The position numbers and the translations under genes were made by a program. Below, one piece after another: positions 48,065 through 56,173 of a DNA stretch of 64,000 nt. Location: the NCBI RefSeq assembly GCF_013359595.1, contig NZ_JABFMP010000022.1:1-64000 (forward strand), in the 5' to 3' direction. The stretch comes from Pseudomonas sp. C1C7 (GTDB lineage Bacteria; Pseudomonadota; Gammaproteobacteria; Pseudomonadales; Pseudomonadaceae). Under the pieces are notes generated by a model. It was not told where the DNA came from, ran no database searches, and saw only the letters and a program-made list of their open reading frames with translations. The stretch's first letter is position 1. Every line of letters starts with the position of its first letter.

Positions 48065-49006
48065 TCAGGCCTCGGTGGATGCTTGCTTATAGTTGTAGCC
48101 GATCGGGTGAGGCTGGTTGCGTGCCTTGGCCAGTTCGATCTGCTTCTGCCGGTCGATGGCGCTGCGGCGGGTCTTCTCGCTCAGGCTGTCCCAGCAATGC
48201 GGGCAGCTGATGCCGGCCACATAGTGCTCGGACTCGCGATCTTCGACGCTGACCGGTGTGCGGCAGGCATGACACTGATCGTAGTCGCCTTCGCTCAGGT
48301 CATGACGCACCGTCACGCGGTTATCGAACACGAAGCAGTCGCCCTGCCATTTGGTTTCTTCCTGCGGCACCTCTTCGAGGTACTTCAGGATGCCGCCCTT
48401 GAGGTGATAGACCTCTTCGAAGCCTTCGCCGAGCATGTAGCTCGAAGCTTTTTCGCAACGAATGCCGCCGGTGCAGAACATCGCGACCTTCTTGTGCACG
48501 GCCGGATCGAAGTTGGCTTTGATGTAGTCGGGAAATTCGCGAAAACTGGTGGTTTTCGGATCGATCGCGCCTTCGAAGGTGCCGATCGACACTTCGTAGT
48601 CGTTGCGGGTATCGATCAACAGCACTTCCGGGTCGCTGATCAGCGCGTTCCAGTCTTGCGGGTCAACGTAGGTGCCGACCTTTTTGTTCGGATCCACGCC
48701 GTCGACGCCCAGGGTCACGATCTCTTTCTTGAGCTTGACCTTGGTGCGGTAGAACGGCTGCTCGTCGCAGTAGGATTCCTTGTGATCGATGTCGATCAGG
48801 CGCGCATCGTTGCGCAGCCAGGCCAGCAGGCCATCGATGCCTTCACGGCTGCCGGAAACGGTGCCGTTGATGCCTTCTTCGGCGATCAGCAGTGTGCCTT
48901 TGATGCCGTTGTCGACCATCGCCTGCAGCAGTGGCTCGCGCAGGGCGACGTAATCTTCCAGGGTGACGAACTTGTACAGTGCCGCCACGACAATCGGTTG
49001 TGTCAT
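48065..49006 (-). CDS. trhO: tRNA uridine(34) hydroxylase TrhO (rhodanese family)
   Basis: Protein of 313 residues (YceA family) that hydroxylates U34 of tRNA with oxygen on the way to 5-methoxy- or carboxymethoxyuridine. The rhodanese-like active-site loop is FCTGGIRCEKAS. The C-terminal cysteines CHACRTPV and CPHC form a likely zinc site. It starts downstream of a strong terminator and leads the DsbA-like and ABC genes. Confidence 0.93.
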   Translation of the reverse strand: MTQPIVVAALYKFVTLEDYVALREPLLQAMVDNGIKGTLLIAEEGINGTVSGSREGIDGLLAWLRNDARLIDIDHKESYCDEQPFYRTKVKLKKEIVTLGVDGVDPNKKVGTYVDPQDWNALISDPEVLLIDTRNDYEVSIGTFEGAIDPKTTSFREFPDYIKANFDPAVHKKVAMFCTGGIRCEKASSYMLGEGFEEVYHLKGGILKYLEEVPQEETKWQGDCFVFDNRVTVRHDLSEGDYDQCHACRTPVSVEDRESEHYVAGISCPHCWDSLSEKTRRSAIDRQKQIELAKARNQPHPIGYNYKQASTEA

Positions 49007-49053
49007 GGGTGAATCTCCAGGTGGCTACCCTCGTAAGGGGTGAACCGGATGCG

Positions 49054-49084
49054 AAAAAAAACGCGCCGGGTGAGCGGCGCGTTT
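49054..49084 (-). terminator. Rho-independent terminator of the DUF2059-bolA unit
   Basis: On the minus strand AAACGCGCCG and CGGCGCGTTT form a 10 bp stem with a 6-base loop followed by an uninterrupted run of U. It stands about 100 bases after the bolA stop codon and 48 bases before trhO. Confidence 0.9.
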
Positions 49085-49101
49085 CGCATTCTAACAAAAG
49101 T

Positions 49102-49181
49102 GCAGCTTCGAGCGGCAAGCTTCAAGCTGCAAGCTCAAGGCAAACCGTCGCAAACTTGCAGCTTGTAGCTTGCAGCTGCTC
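49102..49181. repeat. AGCTTGCAGCTTG-type repeat pair
   Basis: GCAGCTTCGAGCGGCAAGCT TCAAGCTGCAAGCT on one side and ACTTGCAGCTTGTAGCTTGC AGCTGC on the other form an imperfect inverted repeat in the bolA-trhO gap. It resembles AGCTTGCAGCTTG repeats common in Pseudomonas intergenic DNA. Confidence 0.7.
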
Positions 49182-49481
49182 TTAGTGCTTACTGCCACCG
49201 GCACAGGTCGGCGAAGCCGGAGCCCCGTCCATCTGTGCCCATTCCTCTGGCGTGTAGGTATGCAGCGCCAACGCATGGAACTCGCCCATCAGCTCGCCGA
49301 GCGTGCCGTAGACTTTCTGGTGACGCTTGACGCGATTGAGCCCCTCGAACTGCTGGCTGACCACAACGGCCTTGTAATGGGTCTGTGTCCCACGGCTGTG
49401 CATGTGGCTTTCATCCAGCACTTGCAGGTGCTCGGGTTGCAGCAGGCCCAGCGTCGATTCGATGCGTTGTTGCATGGTCAT
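49182..49481 (-). CDS. bolA: BolA family protein
   Basis: Small protein of 99 residues with the BolA fold: ESHMHSRGTQTHYKAVVVSQ and the C-terminal histidine region GEFHALALHTYTPEEW. BolA proteins pair with monothiol glutaredoxins in iron-sulfur trafficking and, in E. coli, also regulate transcription. GGAG lies six bases before the ATG. A 12-base gap from the DUF2059 gene indicates co-transcription. Confidence 0.93.
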   Translation of the reverse strand: MTMQQRIESTLGLLQPEHLQVLDESHMHSRGTQTHYKAVVVSQQFEGLNRVKRHQKVYGTLGELMGEFHALALHTYTPEEWAQMDGAPASPTCAGGSKH

Positions 49482-49493
49482 TGCGAACTCCGC

Positions 49494-50012
49494 TTAAGGC
49501 TTTTTCTTGGCCGGAGCGGCTTTCGGCTCCAGCTCGGCGGTCATGTCAGCCAGCAGCTTGTTGACCACAGGCACCGCGCTTTCCAGCTTGGCCTGGGTCA
49601 GCTGCGCCGATTGCTGGGTCAGCTGCGGCATTTTTTCCAGCACTTTCTTGCCCAATGGCGACTGGTAGAAGGCCACCAGGTCCTTGAGCTCCGATTCTGT
49701 GAAGTTGGTGGTGTAGAGCTTGACCATGTCCGGCTTGAGCTTGTTCCAGCCGATGGCCTGGTCAAGCGCCGCGTTGGCCTTGGCCTGGTAGGTTTCCAGG
49801 ACCGCTTTTTTCGATTCCGGGGCTTTGGTTTGCTGGAAACGCTGGGCGAACATCTGCTGAACCTGCATGTACACCGGAGTGCCCAATTTGTCAGCATGCG
49901 CCAGGGTCAGGAAAGCCTCGGCACTGGCGTTATGGCTGGCGGTATCGGCGAGAACCTGGCCACTGGCACAAACCAATGCAACCGCGGTACAGATGGCACG
50001 AAGACGAGTCAT
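49494..50012 (-). CDS. Secreted DUF2059 protein
   Basis: The 172-residue product has a Sec signal peptide cleaved near GQVLADT (about residue 22), so it is periplasmic. The DUF2059 core is seen in NFTESELKDLVAFYQSPLGKKVL. The C-terminal tail is lysine- and alanine-rich. Function is unknown. It is divergent from fumC and precedes bolA. Confidence 0.88.
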   Translation of the reverse strand: MTRLRAICTAVALVCASGQVLADTASHNASAEAFLTLAHADKLGTPVYMQVQQMFAQRFQQTKAPESKKAVLETYQAKANAALDQAIGWNKLKPDMVKLYTTNFTESELKDLVAFYQSPLGKKVLEKMPQLTQQSAQLTQAKLESAVPVVNKLLADMTAELEPKAAPAKKKP

Positions 50013-50203
50013 CGAGTTTCCTTATCTAGCAGGCGAGGTTAAACCCCAAGGACGACCATTCTGCGCCTAAAAAAGTGTGTCACTCAACCCCAAGCCTTGT
50101 CGCACCTGATTTAGAGGGGTTCAATGGAGGCAAGCGAGACCGATGGAACCCCGGCCGTCGAGCACGGCCTAAACTGCGCAATCAGACTACTGGAGAGTGA
50201 CCG

Positions 50204-51598
50204 ATGAGCCGTATCGAAACCGACAGCCTTGGCCAGGTTGAAGTCCCGGATGAAGCGTACTGGGGCGCTCAGACGCAACGCTCGCTGGTCAACTTTGCCA
50301 TTGGCAACGAACGCATGCCGCTGGCGGTATTGCACGGCCTGGCGCTGATCAAGAAAGCCGCGGCGCGGGTCAACGACCGCAACGGCGATCTGCCGGCCGA
50401 CATTGCCCGCCTGATCGAACAGGCCGCCGACGAAGTGCTCGACGGCGAGCACGACGACCAGTTCCCGCTGGTGGTCTGGCAGACCGGCAGCGGCACCCAG
50501 AGCAACATGAACGTCAATGAAGTGATCGCCGGGCGCGCCAACGAACTGGCCGGCAACCCGCGCGGCGGCAAATCCCCGGTTCACCCCAACGATCACGTCA
50601 ATCGCTCCCAGAGCTCCAACGACTGCTTCCCCACCGCCATGCACATCGCCGCGGCCCAGGCCGTCCAGCAACATTTGCTGCCAGCGATTGCCGAACTGTC
50701 GGGCGGTCTGGCCGAGCTGTCGGCGCGACACATGAAGCTGGTGAAAACCGGGCGCACCCACATGATGGACGCCACGCCGATCACCTTCGGTCAGGAAGTG
50801 TCGGGTTTCATAGCGCAACTGGATTACGCCGAACGGGCGATCCGCGCGGCACTGCCGGCGGTCTGCGAACTGGCGCAGGGCGGCACCGCCGTCGGCACCG
50901 GGCTGAACTCGCCCCACGGTTTCGGCGAAGCGATTGCCGCCGAGCTGGCAGCGCTGTCCGGCCTGCCCTTCACCACCGCACCGAACAAGTTCGCCGCGCT
51001 GGCCGGCCATGAGCCGCTGACCAGCCTCTCCGGCGCGCTGAAAACCCTCGCCGTGGCCCTCATGAAAATCGCCAACGACTTGCGTCTGCTGGGTTCTGGC
51101 CCACGCGCGGGGTTTGCCGAAGTGAAACTGCCGGCCAACGAGCCGGGCAGCTCGATCATGCCGGGCAAGGTCAACCCGACCCAGTGCGAGGCGCTGTCGA
51201 TGCTGGCCTGTCAGGTGCTGGGCAACGACGTGACCATCGGGTTTGCCGCAAGCCAGGGCCACCTGCAACTGAACGTGTTCAAACCGGTGATCATCCACAA
51301 CCTGCTGCAATCGATCCGCCTGCTGGGCGATGGCTGCAGCAACTTCCAGCAGCACTGCATCGCGGGCCTGGAGCCGGATGCCGGAAAAATGGCTGAGCAT
51401 CTGGAGCGTGGGTTGATGCTGGTGACGGCGCTGAATCCGCACATTGGCTATGACAAGTCGGCGGAGATTGCCAAGAAGGCCTACAGCGAAGGGCTGACCC
51501 TGCGGGAGTCGGCGTTGCAGTTGGGGTATCTGACGGATGAACAGTTCGATGCGTGGGTGCGGCCGGAGAACATGCTGGAGGCCGGGGCCAAGGGCTGA
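50204..51598 (+). CDS. fumC: Class II fumarate hydratase
   Basis: Iron-independent fumarase of 464 residues, hydrating fumarate to malate in the TCA cycle. The superfamily signature GSSIMPGKVNPTQCEA carries the catalytic serine loop; QTGSGTQSNMNVNEVI and GRTHMMDATPI are further active-site motifs. In Pseudomonas fumC-type enzymes replace the Fe-S fumarase under iron or oxidative stress. The ATG has GGAG nearby. It is divergent from the DUF2059-bolA unit, the arrangement recalled for P. aeruginosa fumC2. Confidence 0.96.
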   Translation: MSRIETDSLGQVEVPDEAYWGAQTQRSLVNFAIGNERMPLAVLHGLALIKKAAARVNDRNGDLPADIARLIEQAADEVLDGEHDDQFPLVVWQTGSGTQSNMNVNEVIAGRANELAGNPRGGKSPVHPNDHVNRSQSSNDCFPTAMHIAAAQAVQQHLLPAIAELSGGLAELSARHMKLVKTGRTHMMDATPITFGQEVSGFIAQLDYAERAIRAALPAVCELAQGGTAVGTGLNSPHGFGEAIAAELAALSGLPFTTAPNKFAALAGHEPLTSLSGALKTLAVALMKIANDLRLLGSGPRAGFAEVKLPANEPGSSIMPGKVNPTQCEALSMLACQVLGNDVTIGFAASQGHLQLNVFKPVIIHNLLQSIRLLGDGCSNFQQHCIAGLEPDAGKMAEHLERGLMLVTALNPHIGYDKSAEIAKKAYSEGLTLRESALQLGYLTDEQFDAWVRPENMLEAGAKG

Positions 51599-51621
51599 AT
51601 TCTTTAGCGTCTGGTAGTCAG

Positions 51622-51719
51622 TCTTCGCGGGCAAGCCCGCTCCCACAGGGGATTTGTGTCGATCACAATTTTTGTGAACAACCCCCTCCCCTGTGGGAGC
51701 GTGGCTTGCCCGCGAAGAA
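51622..51719. repeat. Inverted REP doublet between fumC and the EamA gene
   Basis: TCTTCGCGGGCAAGCCCGCT CCCACAGGGG and, inverted, CCCTGTGGGAGCGTGGCTTG CCCGCGAAGA face each other across about 35 bases. It lies between two convergent genes. Confidence 0.85.
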
Positions 51720-51731
51720 CGATAACGCGGT

Positions 51732-52691
51732 CTAACTGGCCGCCATCCGCATTTTCCGAGCCTTGAGCCCGGCAATCAGAGACGGCCCCAACGCCACCAG
51801 CGCCGACCCCAACACCACCAGCACTGCCCCGCCATACCCCAGACCATTGATCGTCTCGGCATGCACATACTCAGGCCACCACCAGGCCGCCAGCGCCACG
51901 GCGCCGAAGGTTACCAACGGCGTGATCGCCAGCGTCGCACTGACCCGCGAGGCCTCCCAATGAGCCAGGGCTTCGGCAAATGCACCGTAGGCAATCAGGG
52001 TATTGAGGCAGCACGCCAGCAGCAGCCAGCCTTGCAGGGGATTCAACTGCAGCGCTTCCAGCGGATGCACCCAGGGCGTCAGCAGCAGAGCACAGAACAG
52101 GTAGATCACCATCATCACCTGCAACGAATTCCACACCGTCAGCAACTGCTTCTGGCCCAGCGCGTAAAAGGTCCAGACCGTGGAAGCCAGCAGCACCAGC
52201 AATACGCCGGCGGTGTAGTCGGTCAGGGAGGTCAGCAGTTCACTCAGACGCTGATTGAAGAACAGCGCGAAACCGACCAGCAGCACCGCCAGGCCGATCC
52301 CCTGCCCCAGGCTGAAACGCTCCTTGAATACGAACACACTGGCGATCAGCAGCATGATCGGGCCCATCTGCACCACCAGTTGCGCGGTGCCGGGGCTGAG
52401 CAGGTTCAGGCCCATCAGGTACAGCACGTAGTTGCCCACCAGGCCCAGCACGGCCATCGCCACCAGCCAGCCGCCACGGGGGCCCAGTACTTTGCGGCTG
52501 GGCAAGCGTTTGGTCGCGGCCAGATAAAGGAACAGGCAACCACCGGACACCATCAGGCGAAACCAGGTCACGGTGACCGGGTCCATCACCAACAGGACCT
52601 GTTTGAGCTTGATGGGGAGGATTCCCCACAGAAGCGCGGTCAGCAAGGCCAGGAACAACCCGTAAACCCAGCGACCGGATGAAATGTGCAT
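51732..52691 (-). CDS. EamA family (DMT superfamily) transporter
   Basis: Polytopic protein of 319 residues with about ten membrane segments in two EamA repeats. The first ends with LSPGTAQLVVQMGPIMLL, and the second has EASRVSATLAITPLVTFG before its last helices. Such carriers export amino acids or metabolites; the substrate is unknown. The ATG at 52691 is preceded by GGGGGG; the frame continues upstream to 52799 without a site. Confidence 0.88.
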   Translation of the reverse strand: MHISSGRWVYGLFLALLTALLWGILPIKLKQVLLVMDPVTVTWFRLMVSGGCLFLYLAATKRLPSRKVLGPRGGWLVAMAVLGLVGNYVLYLMGLNLLSPGTAQLVVQMGPIMLLIASVFVFKERFSLGQGIGLAVLLVGFALFFNQRLSELLTSLTDYTAGVLLVLLASTVWTFYALGQKQLLTVWNSLQVMMVIYLFCALLLTPWVHPLEALQLNPLQGWLLLACCLNTLIAYGAFAEALAHWEASRVSATLAITPLVTFGAVALAAWWWPEYVHAETINGLGYGGAVLVVLGSALVALGPSLIAGLKARKMRMAAS

Positions 52692-52901
52692 GTGCCCCCC
52701 AATTAACCGAATGTCCGGAATCGCCATTCTAGGCGCACCGCGATGTGGCACACAGGGACAGTTGCAGCCTGGCCGCGAATGAAACTGTGCAGGTCGCATC
52801 AGTTAATTGGCGATGAGCCATCGATCCGATTGTCAGGCGCCGCAAGTGATTCATGCATAAGCTGATTGGATCCGCCCCCCCCATCATTTCAGGAGGTAGC
52901 C

Positions 52902-53096
52902 ATGTACGGCATGCGCGCCCAGGACAACGCCCCCGCCACCCACTTTCGCAGTGACCGGTTGTGTCGGGTGAATGGGGAGTTGTACTTCAGCACCCGGGAG
53001 AACACCCTGGAGGGGCCGTTTGTCAGTGCCGAAGTGGCTGAGCAGGAGATTCTGGCTTACATCGAGCGGATGCGGAATTTGCATTTGGGCCGGTAG
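52902..53096 (+). CDS. Small DUF6316-like protein
   Basis: The 64-residue product starts at an ATG with AGGAGG six bases upstream, a very strong site. RVNGELYFSTRENTLEGPF is the conserved core of a short Pseudomonas family that I believe is DUF6316. There is no signal or membrane segment. Function is unknown. It lies alone between divergent and convergent neighbours and is followed by a REP doublet. Confidence 0.75.
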   Translation: MYGMRAQDNAPATHFRSDRLCRVNGELYFSTRENTLEGPFVSAEVAEQEILAYIERMRNLHLGR

Positions 53097-53109
53097 ACCG
53101 CGGCGTCTG

Positions 53110-53175
53110 CTTCGCGGGCAAGCCTCGCTCCTACAGGATTTCCAATGACCTGTAGGAGCGAGGCTTGCCCGCGAA
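53110..53175. repeat. Inverted REP doublet
   Basis: CTTCGCGGGCAAGCCTCGCT CCTACAGG and its inverted copy CCTGTAGGAGCGAGGCTTGC CCGCGAA are separated by about 10 bases, giving a long hairpin between two convergent genes. Confidence 0.85.
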
Positions 53176-53207
53176 TGCTATCTAACAATCACCACAATTC
53201 TTCAGAT

Positions 53208-54392
53208 TCAACGCACCGCCTCAAACAACCCGGTAGCCCCCATCCCGCCACCCACACACATGGTCACGATGCCGTAGCGCAAATTGCGCCGCTGCAACTC
53301 GCGAACCAGATGCCCGACCTGCCGCGACCCGGTCATGCCGAACGGATGACCGATGGAAATCGAGCCGCCATTGACGTTGTATTTGGCGTTATCGATCTCC
53401 AGCCGGTTGCGCGCATACAGGCACTGCGAAGCAAAAGCCTCATTGAGCTCCCACAGATCGATATCGGCGATCTGCAAACCCTTGGCCTTGAGCAGCTTGG
53501 GCACGGAGAACACCGGGCCGATGCCCATTTCATCCGGCTCGCAACCGGCCACGGTGAAGCCGCGGAAGAACGCTTTGGGCTTCAAACCCAGCGCCAAGGC
53601 TTTTTCCAGGCTCATCACCAGGGTCATGGACGCGCCATCAGACAGCTGCGATGAGTTGCCAGCCGTGACCGAACCGTCTTCAGCGAACACCGGTTTCAGG
53701 CCCGCGAGGCTTTCCAGCGTCGTGTCCGGACGGTTGCAGTCATCGCGGTCCACCACGCCCTCGAGGATCTTCACCTCGCCGGTCGCCTTGTCTTCCACCC
53801 GATACTTCACCGCCATCGGCACGATTTCATCGTCGAACAGGCCGGCGGTCTGAGCCAGGGCGGTGCGCTGCTGGCTTTGCAGCGCGTACAGGTCCTGCTC
53901 TTCGCGGCTGACGTTGTAGCGGCGGGCGACGACTTCAGCGGTCTGGCCCATCGGGAAATAGATGCCCGGTACCTGTTCCTTGAGCAGCGGGTTGATCAGG
54001 TTGTCGGTGTTGACGCTTTTCATGGTCAGGCTGACCGATTCGACGCCGCCCGCAACAATGATGTCGCTGCAACCGGAGGCGATCTGGTTGGCGGCGATGG
54101 CAATGGCTTGCAGGCCCGAGGAACAGAAACGATTGAGGGTCATGCCGGCCACGCCGGTGCCCAGTCTGGACAGCACCGCGACATTGCGCCCGATATTGAA
54201 GCCCTGGGCGCCTTCATTGGAGGCGGCACCGACAATGCAGTCCTCGACGCTGGCCGGGTCGATGCCGGTGCGCGCCAGCAAGGCGTTGACGCAATGCGCC
54301 GCCATGTCATCCGGGCGGGTCTGGTTGAACTTGCCGCGAAAGGACTTGGCCAGGCCGGTCCGCACGCTGTCGACGATCACCACTTCACGCAT
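53208..54392 (-). CDS. Acetyl-CoA C-acyltransferase (thiolase)
   Basis: Thiolase of 394 residues. The nucleophilic cysteine lies in NRFCSSGLQAIA, the second histidine in GGSISIGHPFGMTGSRQ and the second cysteine in TMCVGGGMGATG, so all catalytic parts are present. It cleaves or forms acyl-CoA chains; whether it belongs to beta-oxidation or acetoacetyl-CoA metabolism cannot be told. The ATG at 54392 (MREVVIVDSVRTG) is the family start. The gene next to pap matches my memory of PA3454. Confidence 0.92.
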   Translation of the reverse strand: MREVVIVDSVRTGLAKSFRGKFNQTRPDDMAAHCVNALLARTGIDPASVEDCIVGAASNEGAQGFNIGRNVAVLSRLGTGVAGMTLNRFCSSGLQAIAIAANQIASGCSDIIVAGGVESVSLTMKSVNTDNLINPLLKEQVPGIYFPMGQTAEVVARRYNVSREEQDLYALQSQQRTALAQTAGLFDDEIVPMAVKYRVEDKATGEVKILEGVVDRDDCNRPDTTLESLAGLKPVFAEDGSVTAGNSSQLSDGASMTLVMSLEKALALGLKPKAFFRGFTVAGCEPDEMGIGPVFSVPKLLKAKGLQIADIDLWELNEAFASQCLYARNRLEIDNAKYNVNGGSISIGHPFGMTGSRQVGHLVRELQRRNLRYGIVTMCVGGGMGATGLFEAVR

Positions 54393-54494
54393 GGCATACC
54401 TCATTGTTGTTATCGGTTGAGAGTGGATCGAGCATAAGCCCACGCAATTACCGACCGCGACGATCATTCACCTCGCGTATGCGCAGCCATCGCC

Positions 54495-56018
54495 TCACTT
54501 CTTGTCTTTCTTGTCCTTGTGCGCATGACGGTCGGAGCGCTCGAACGCCTGCTCCAGCGCGCGATTGATCGTGCGCAGCACCTTGACCCGCGCCCAGCGC
54601 TTGTCATTGGCTTCGATCAGCGTCCATGGCGCCACTTCGGTACTGGTGCGATCGACCATGTCGCCGACGGCGGCGCGATAGTCATCCCACTTGTCGCGGT
54701 TGCGCCAGTCGTCCTCGGTGATCTTGAAGCGCTTGAAGGGGATGTCTTCCCGGGCCTGGAAGCGCTCCAGTTGCGTCTGCTTGTCGATGGCCAGCCAGAA
54801 CTTGACCACAATGACCCCGGCGTCGGCGAGCTGTTCTTCGAAATCGTTGATTTCGCTGTAGGCGCGCAACCAGTCCGCCGGGCTGCAAAACCCTTCGATG
54901 CGCTCAACCAGCACCCGGCCGTACCAGGAACGATCGAACACGGTGAACTTGCTCCGCGCCGGAATATGCCGCCAGAAGCGCCACAGGTACGGCTGCGCCC
55001 GCTCCTCTTCGGTCGGTGCGGCAATCGGCACGATGCTGTACTGACGCGGGTCCAGCGCCGCGGCCACCCGACGGATCGCCCCGCCCTTGCCCGCCGCATC
55101 GTTGCCCTCGAACACCGCCACCAGGGCGTGACGACGCATGCGTTTGTCGCGCATCAGCCCGGAGAAGCGGGCCTGCTCGGTGATCAACTGTTCCTCGTAA
55201 TCCTCCTTGTCCAGGCGCTGGGTCAGGTCGAGGCTGTCCAGCAGATTGATTTGATCGACACTGGGGAACACCGGCGCAGCGCTGACTTTTTCCGGATGGA
55301 TTTGCGGGCGTTTCAGGGCGCTTTGCAGGCCTTCGAGGAGGATCTTGCCCACCACCAGGCTGCGATAGTGCGGGTCCAGCCCGGCGATCACGTGCCACGG
55401 CGCATAGTCGCGACTGGTGCGGCGCAGGATACGTTCGCCGTACTTCACGAACTTGTCGTAGGTTCGCGATTGCTGCCAGTCCAGCGGGCTGATGCGCCAG
55501 CTGTGCAACGGGTCGTCGGCCAGGGCCTTGAGCCGCGCCTTCATCTGTTTTTTGGAGAGGTGAAACCAGAACTTGAAGATCAGCGCGCCTTCATCGCAGA
55601 GCATCTTTTCCAGGCGCTCGGCAGCGTTGATGGCCTGATCGAATCGAGGCTCCTTGAGGTCGCCATGGACCCGGGACTGAAGCATCTGGCTGTACCAGTT
55701 GCCGAAGAAAATCCCCATGCGCCCCGTGGCCGGCAGCATCCGCCAATAGCGCCAGGCCGGTGGGCGAGCCAGTTCTTCATCGGTCTGCTGATCGAAGGTG
55801 CGCACTTCGATCAGGCGCGGGTCCATCCACTCGTTGAGCAGTTTGACCGTCTCGCCCTTGCCGGCGCCCTCGATGCCATTGATCAGGATGATCACCGGAA
55901 AACGCTTCTGCTCTTGCAGTTCGAACTGCGCCTCGAGCAAGGCTTCGCGCAGGGCCGGCACTTCGGCTTCGTAGGTTTCTTTGTCGATGATGTGATCGAT
56001 TTCGGCGGATTCGAACAT
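54495..56018 (-). CDS. pap: Polyphosphate:AMP phosphotransferase (PPK2 class II)
   Basis: Protein of 507 residues made of two fused PPK2 domains, each with a P-loop: GIEGAGKGETVKLL at about residue 49 and FEGNDAAGKGGAIRR at about 305. It phosphorylates AMP to ADP with polyphosphate as donor. The two-domain form is the class II PPK2 known as PAP in Pseudomonas and Acinetobacter. The ATG at 56018 (MFESAEIDHII) is the family start. The C-terminus is lysine-rich. Confidence 0.95.
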   Translation of the reverse strand: MFESAEIDHIIDKETYEAEVPALREALLEAQFELQEQKRFPVIILINGIEGAGKGETVKLLNEWMDPRLIEVRTFDQQTDEELARPPAWRYWRMLPATGRMGIFFGNWYSQMLQSRVHGDLKEPRFDQAINAAERLEKMLCDEGALIFKFWFHLSKKQMKARLKALADDPLHSWRISPLDWQQSRTYDKFVKYGERILRRTSRDYAPWHVIAGLDPHYRSLVVGKILLEGLQSALKRPQIHPEKVSAAPVFPSVDQINLLDSLDLTQRLDKEDYEEQLITEQARFSGLMRDKRMRRHALVAVFEGNDAAGKGGAIRRVAAALDPRQYSIVPIAAPTEEERAQPYLWRFWRHIPARSKFTVFDRSWYGRVLVERIEGFCSPADWLRAYSEINDFEEQLADAGVIVVKFWLAIDKQTQLERFQAREDIPFKRFKITEDDWRNRDKWDDYRAAVGDMVDRTSTEVAPWTLIEANDKRWARVKVLRTINRALEQAFERSDRHAHKDKKDKK

Positions 56019-56098
56019 GGATGGCTCCCTTCCAGATCTGAGCAAGACTAGCGGATTGACACGTTTTTCGTGGCAGAAATCCCTATCCGCAGCATTGA

Positions 56099-56138
56099 CC
56101 TGTAGCAGCTGCCGAAGGCTGCGTCCGGCCCGCGATCG
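56099..56138. repeat. REP-like element (single)
   Basis: CTGTAGCAGCTGCCGAAGGC TGCGTCCGGCCCGCGATCG lies just before mnmC. Its inverted counterpart type is at 24494-24529. Confidence 0.7.
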
Positions 56139-56173
56139 GCTAGAATGGCGCCCTAGCCCCTGCCGAGCCCGCC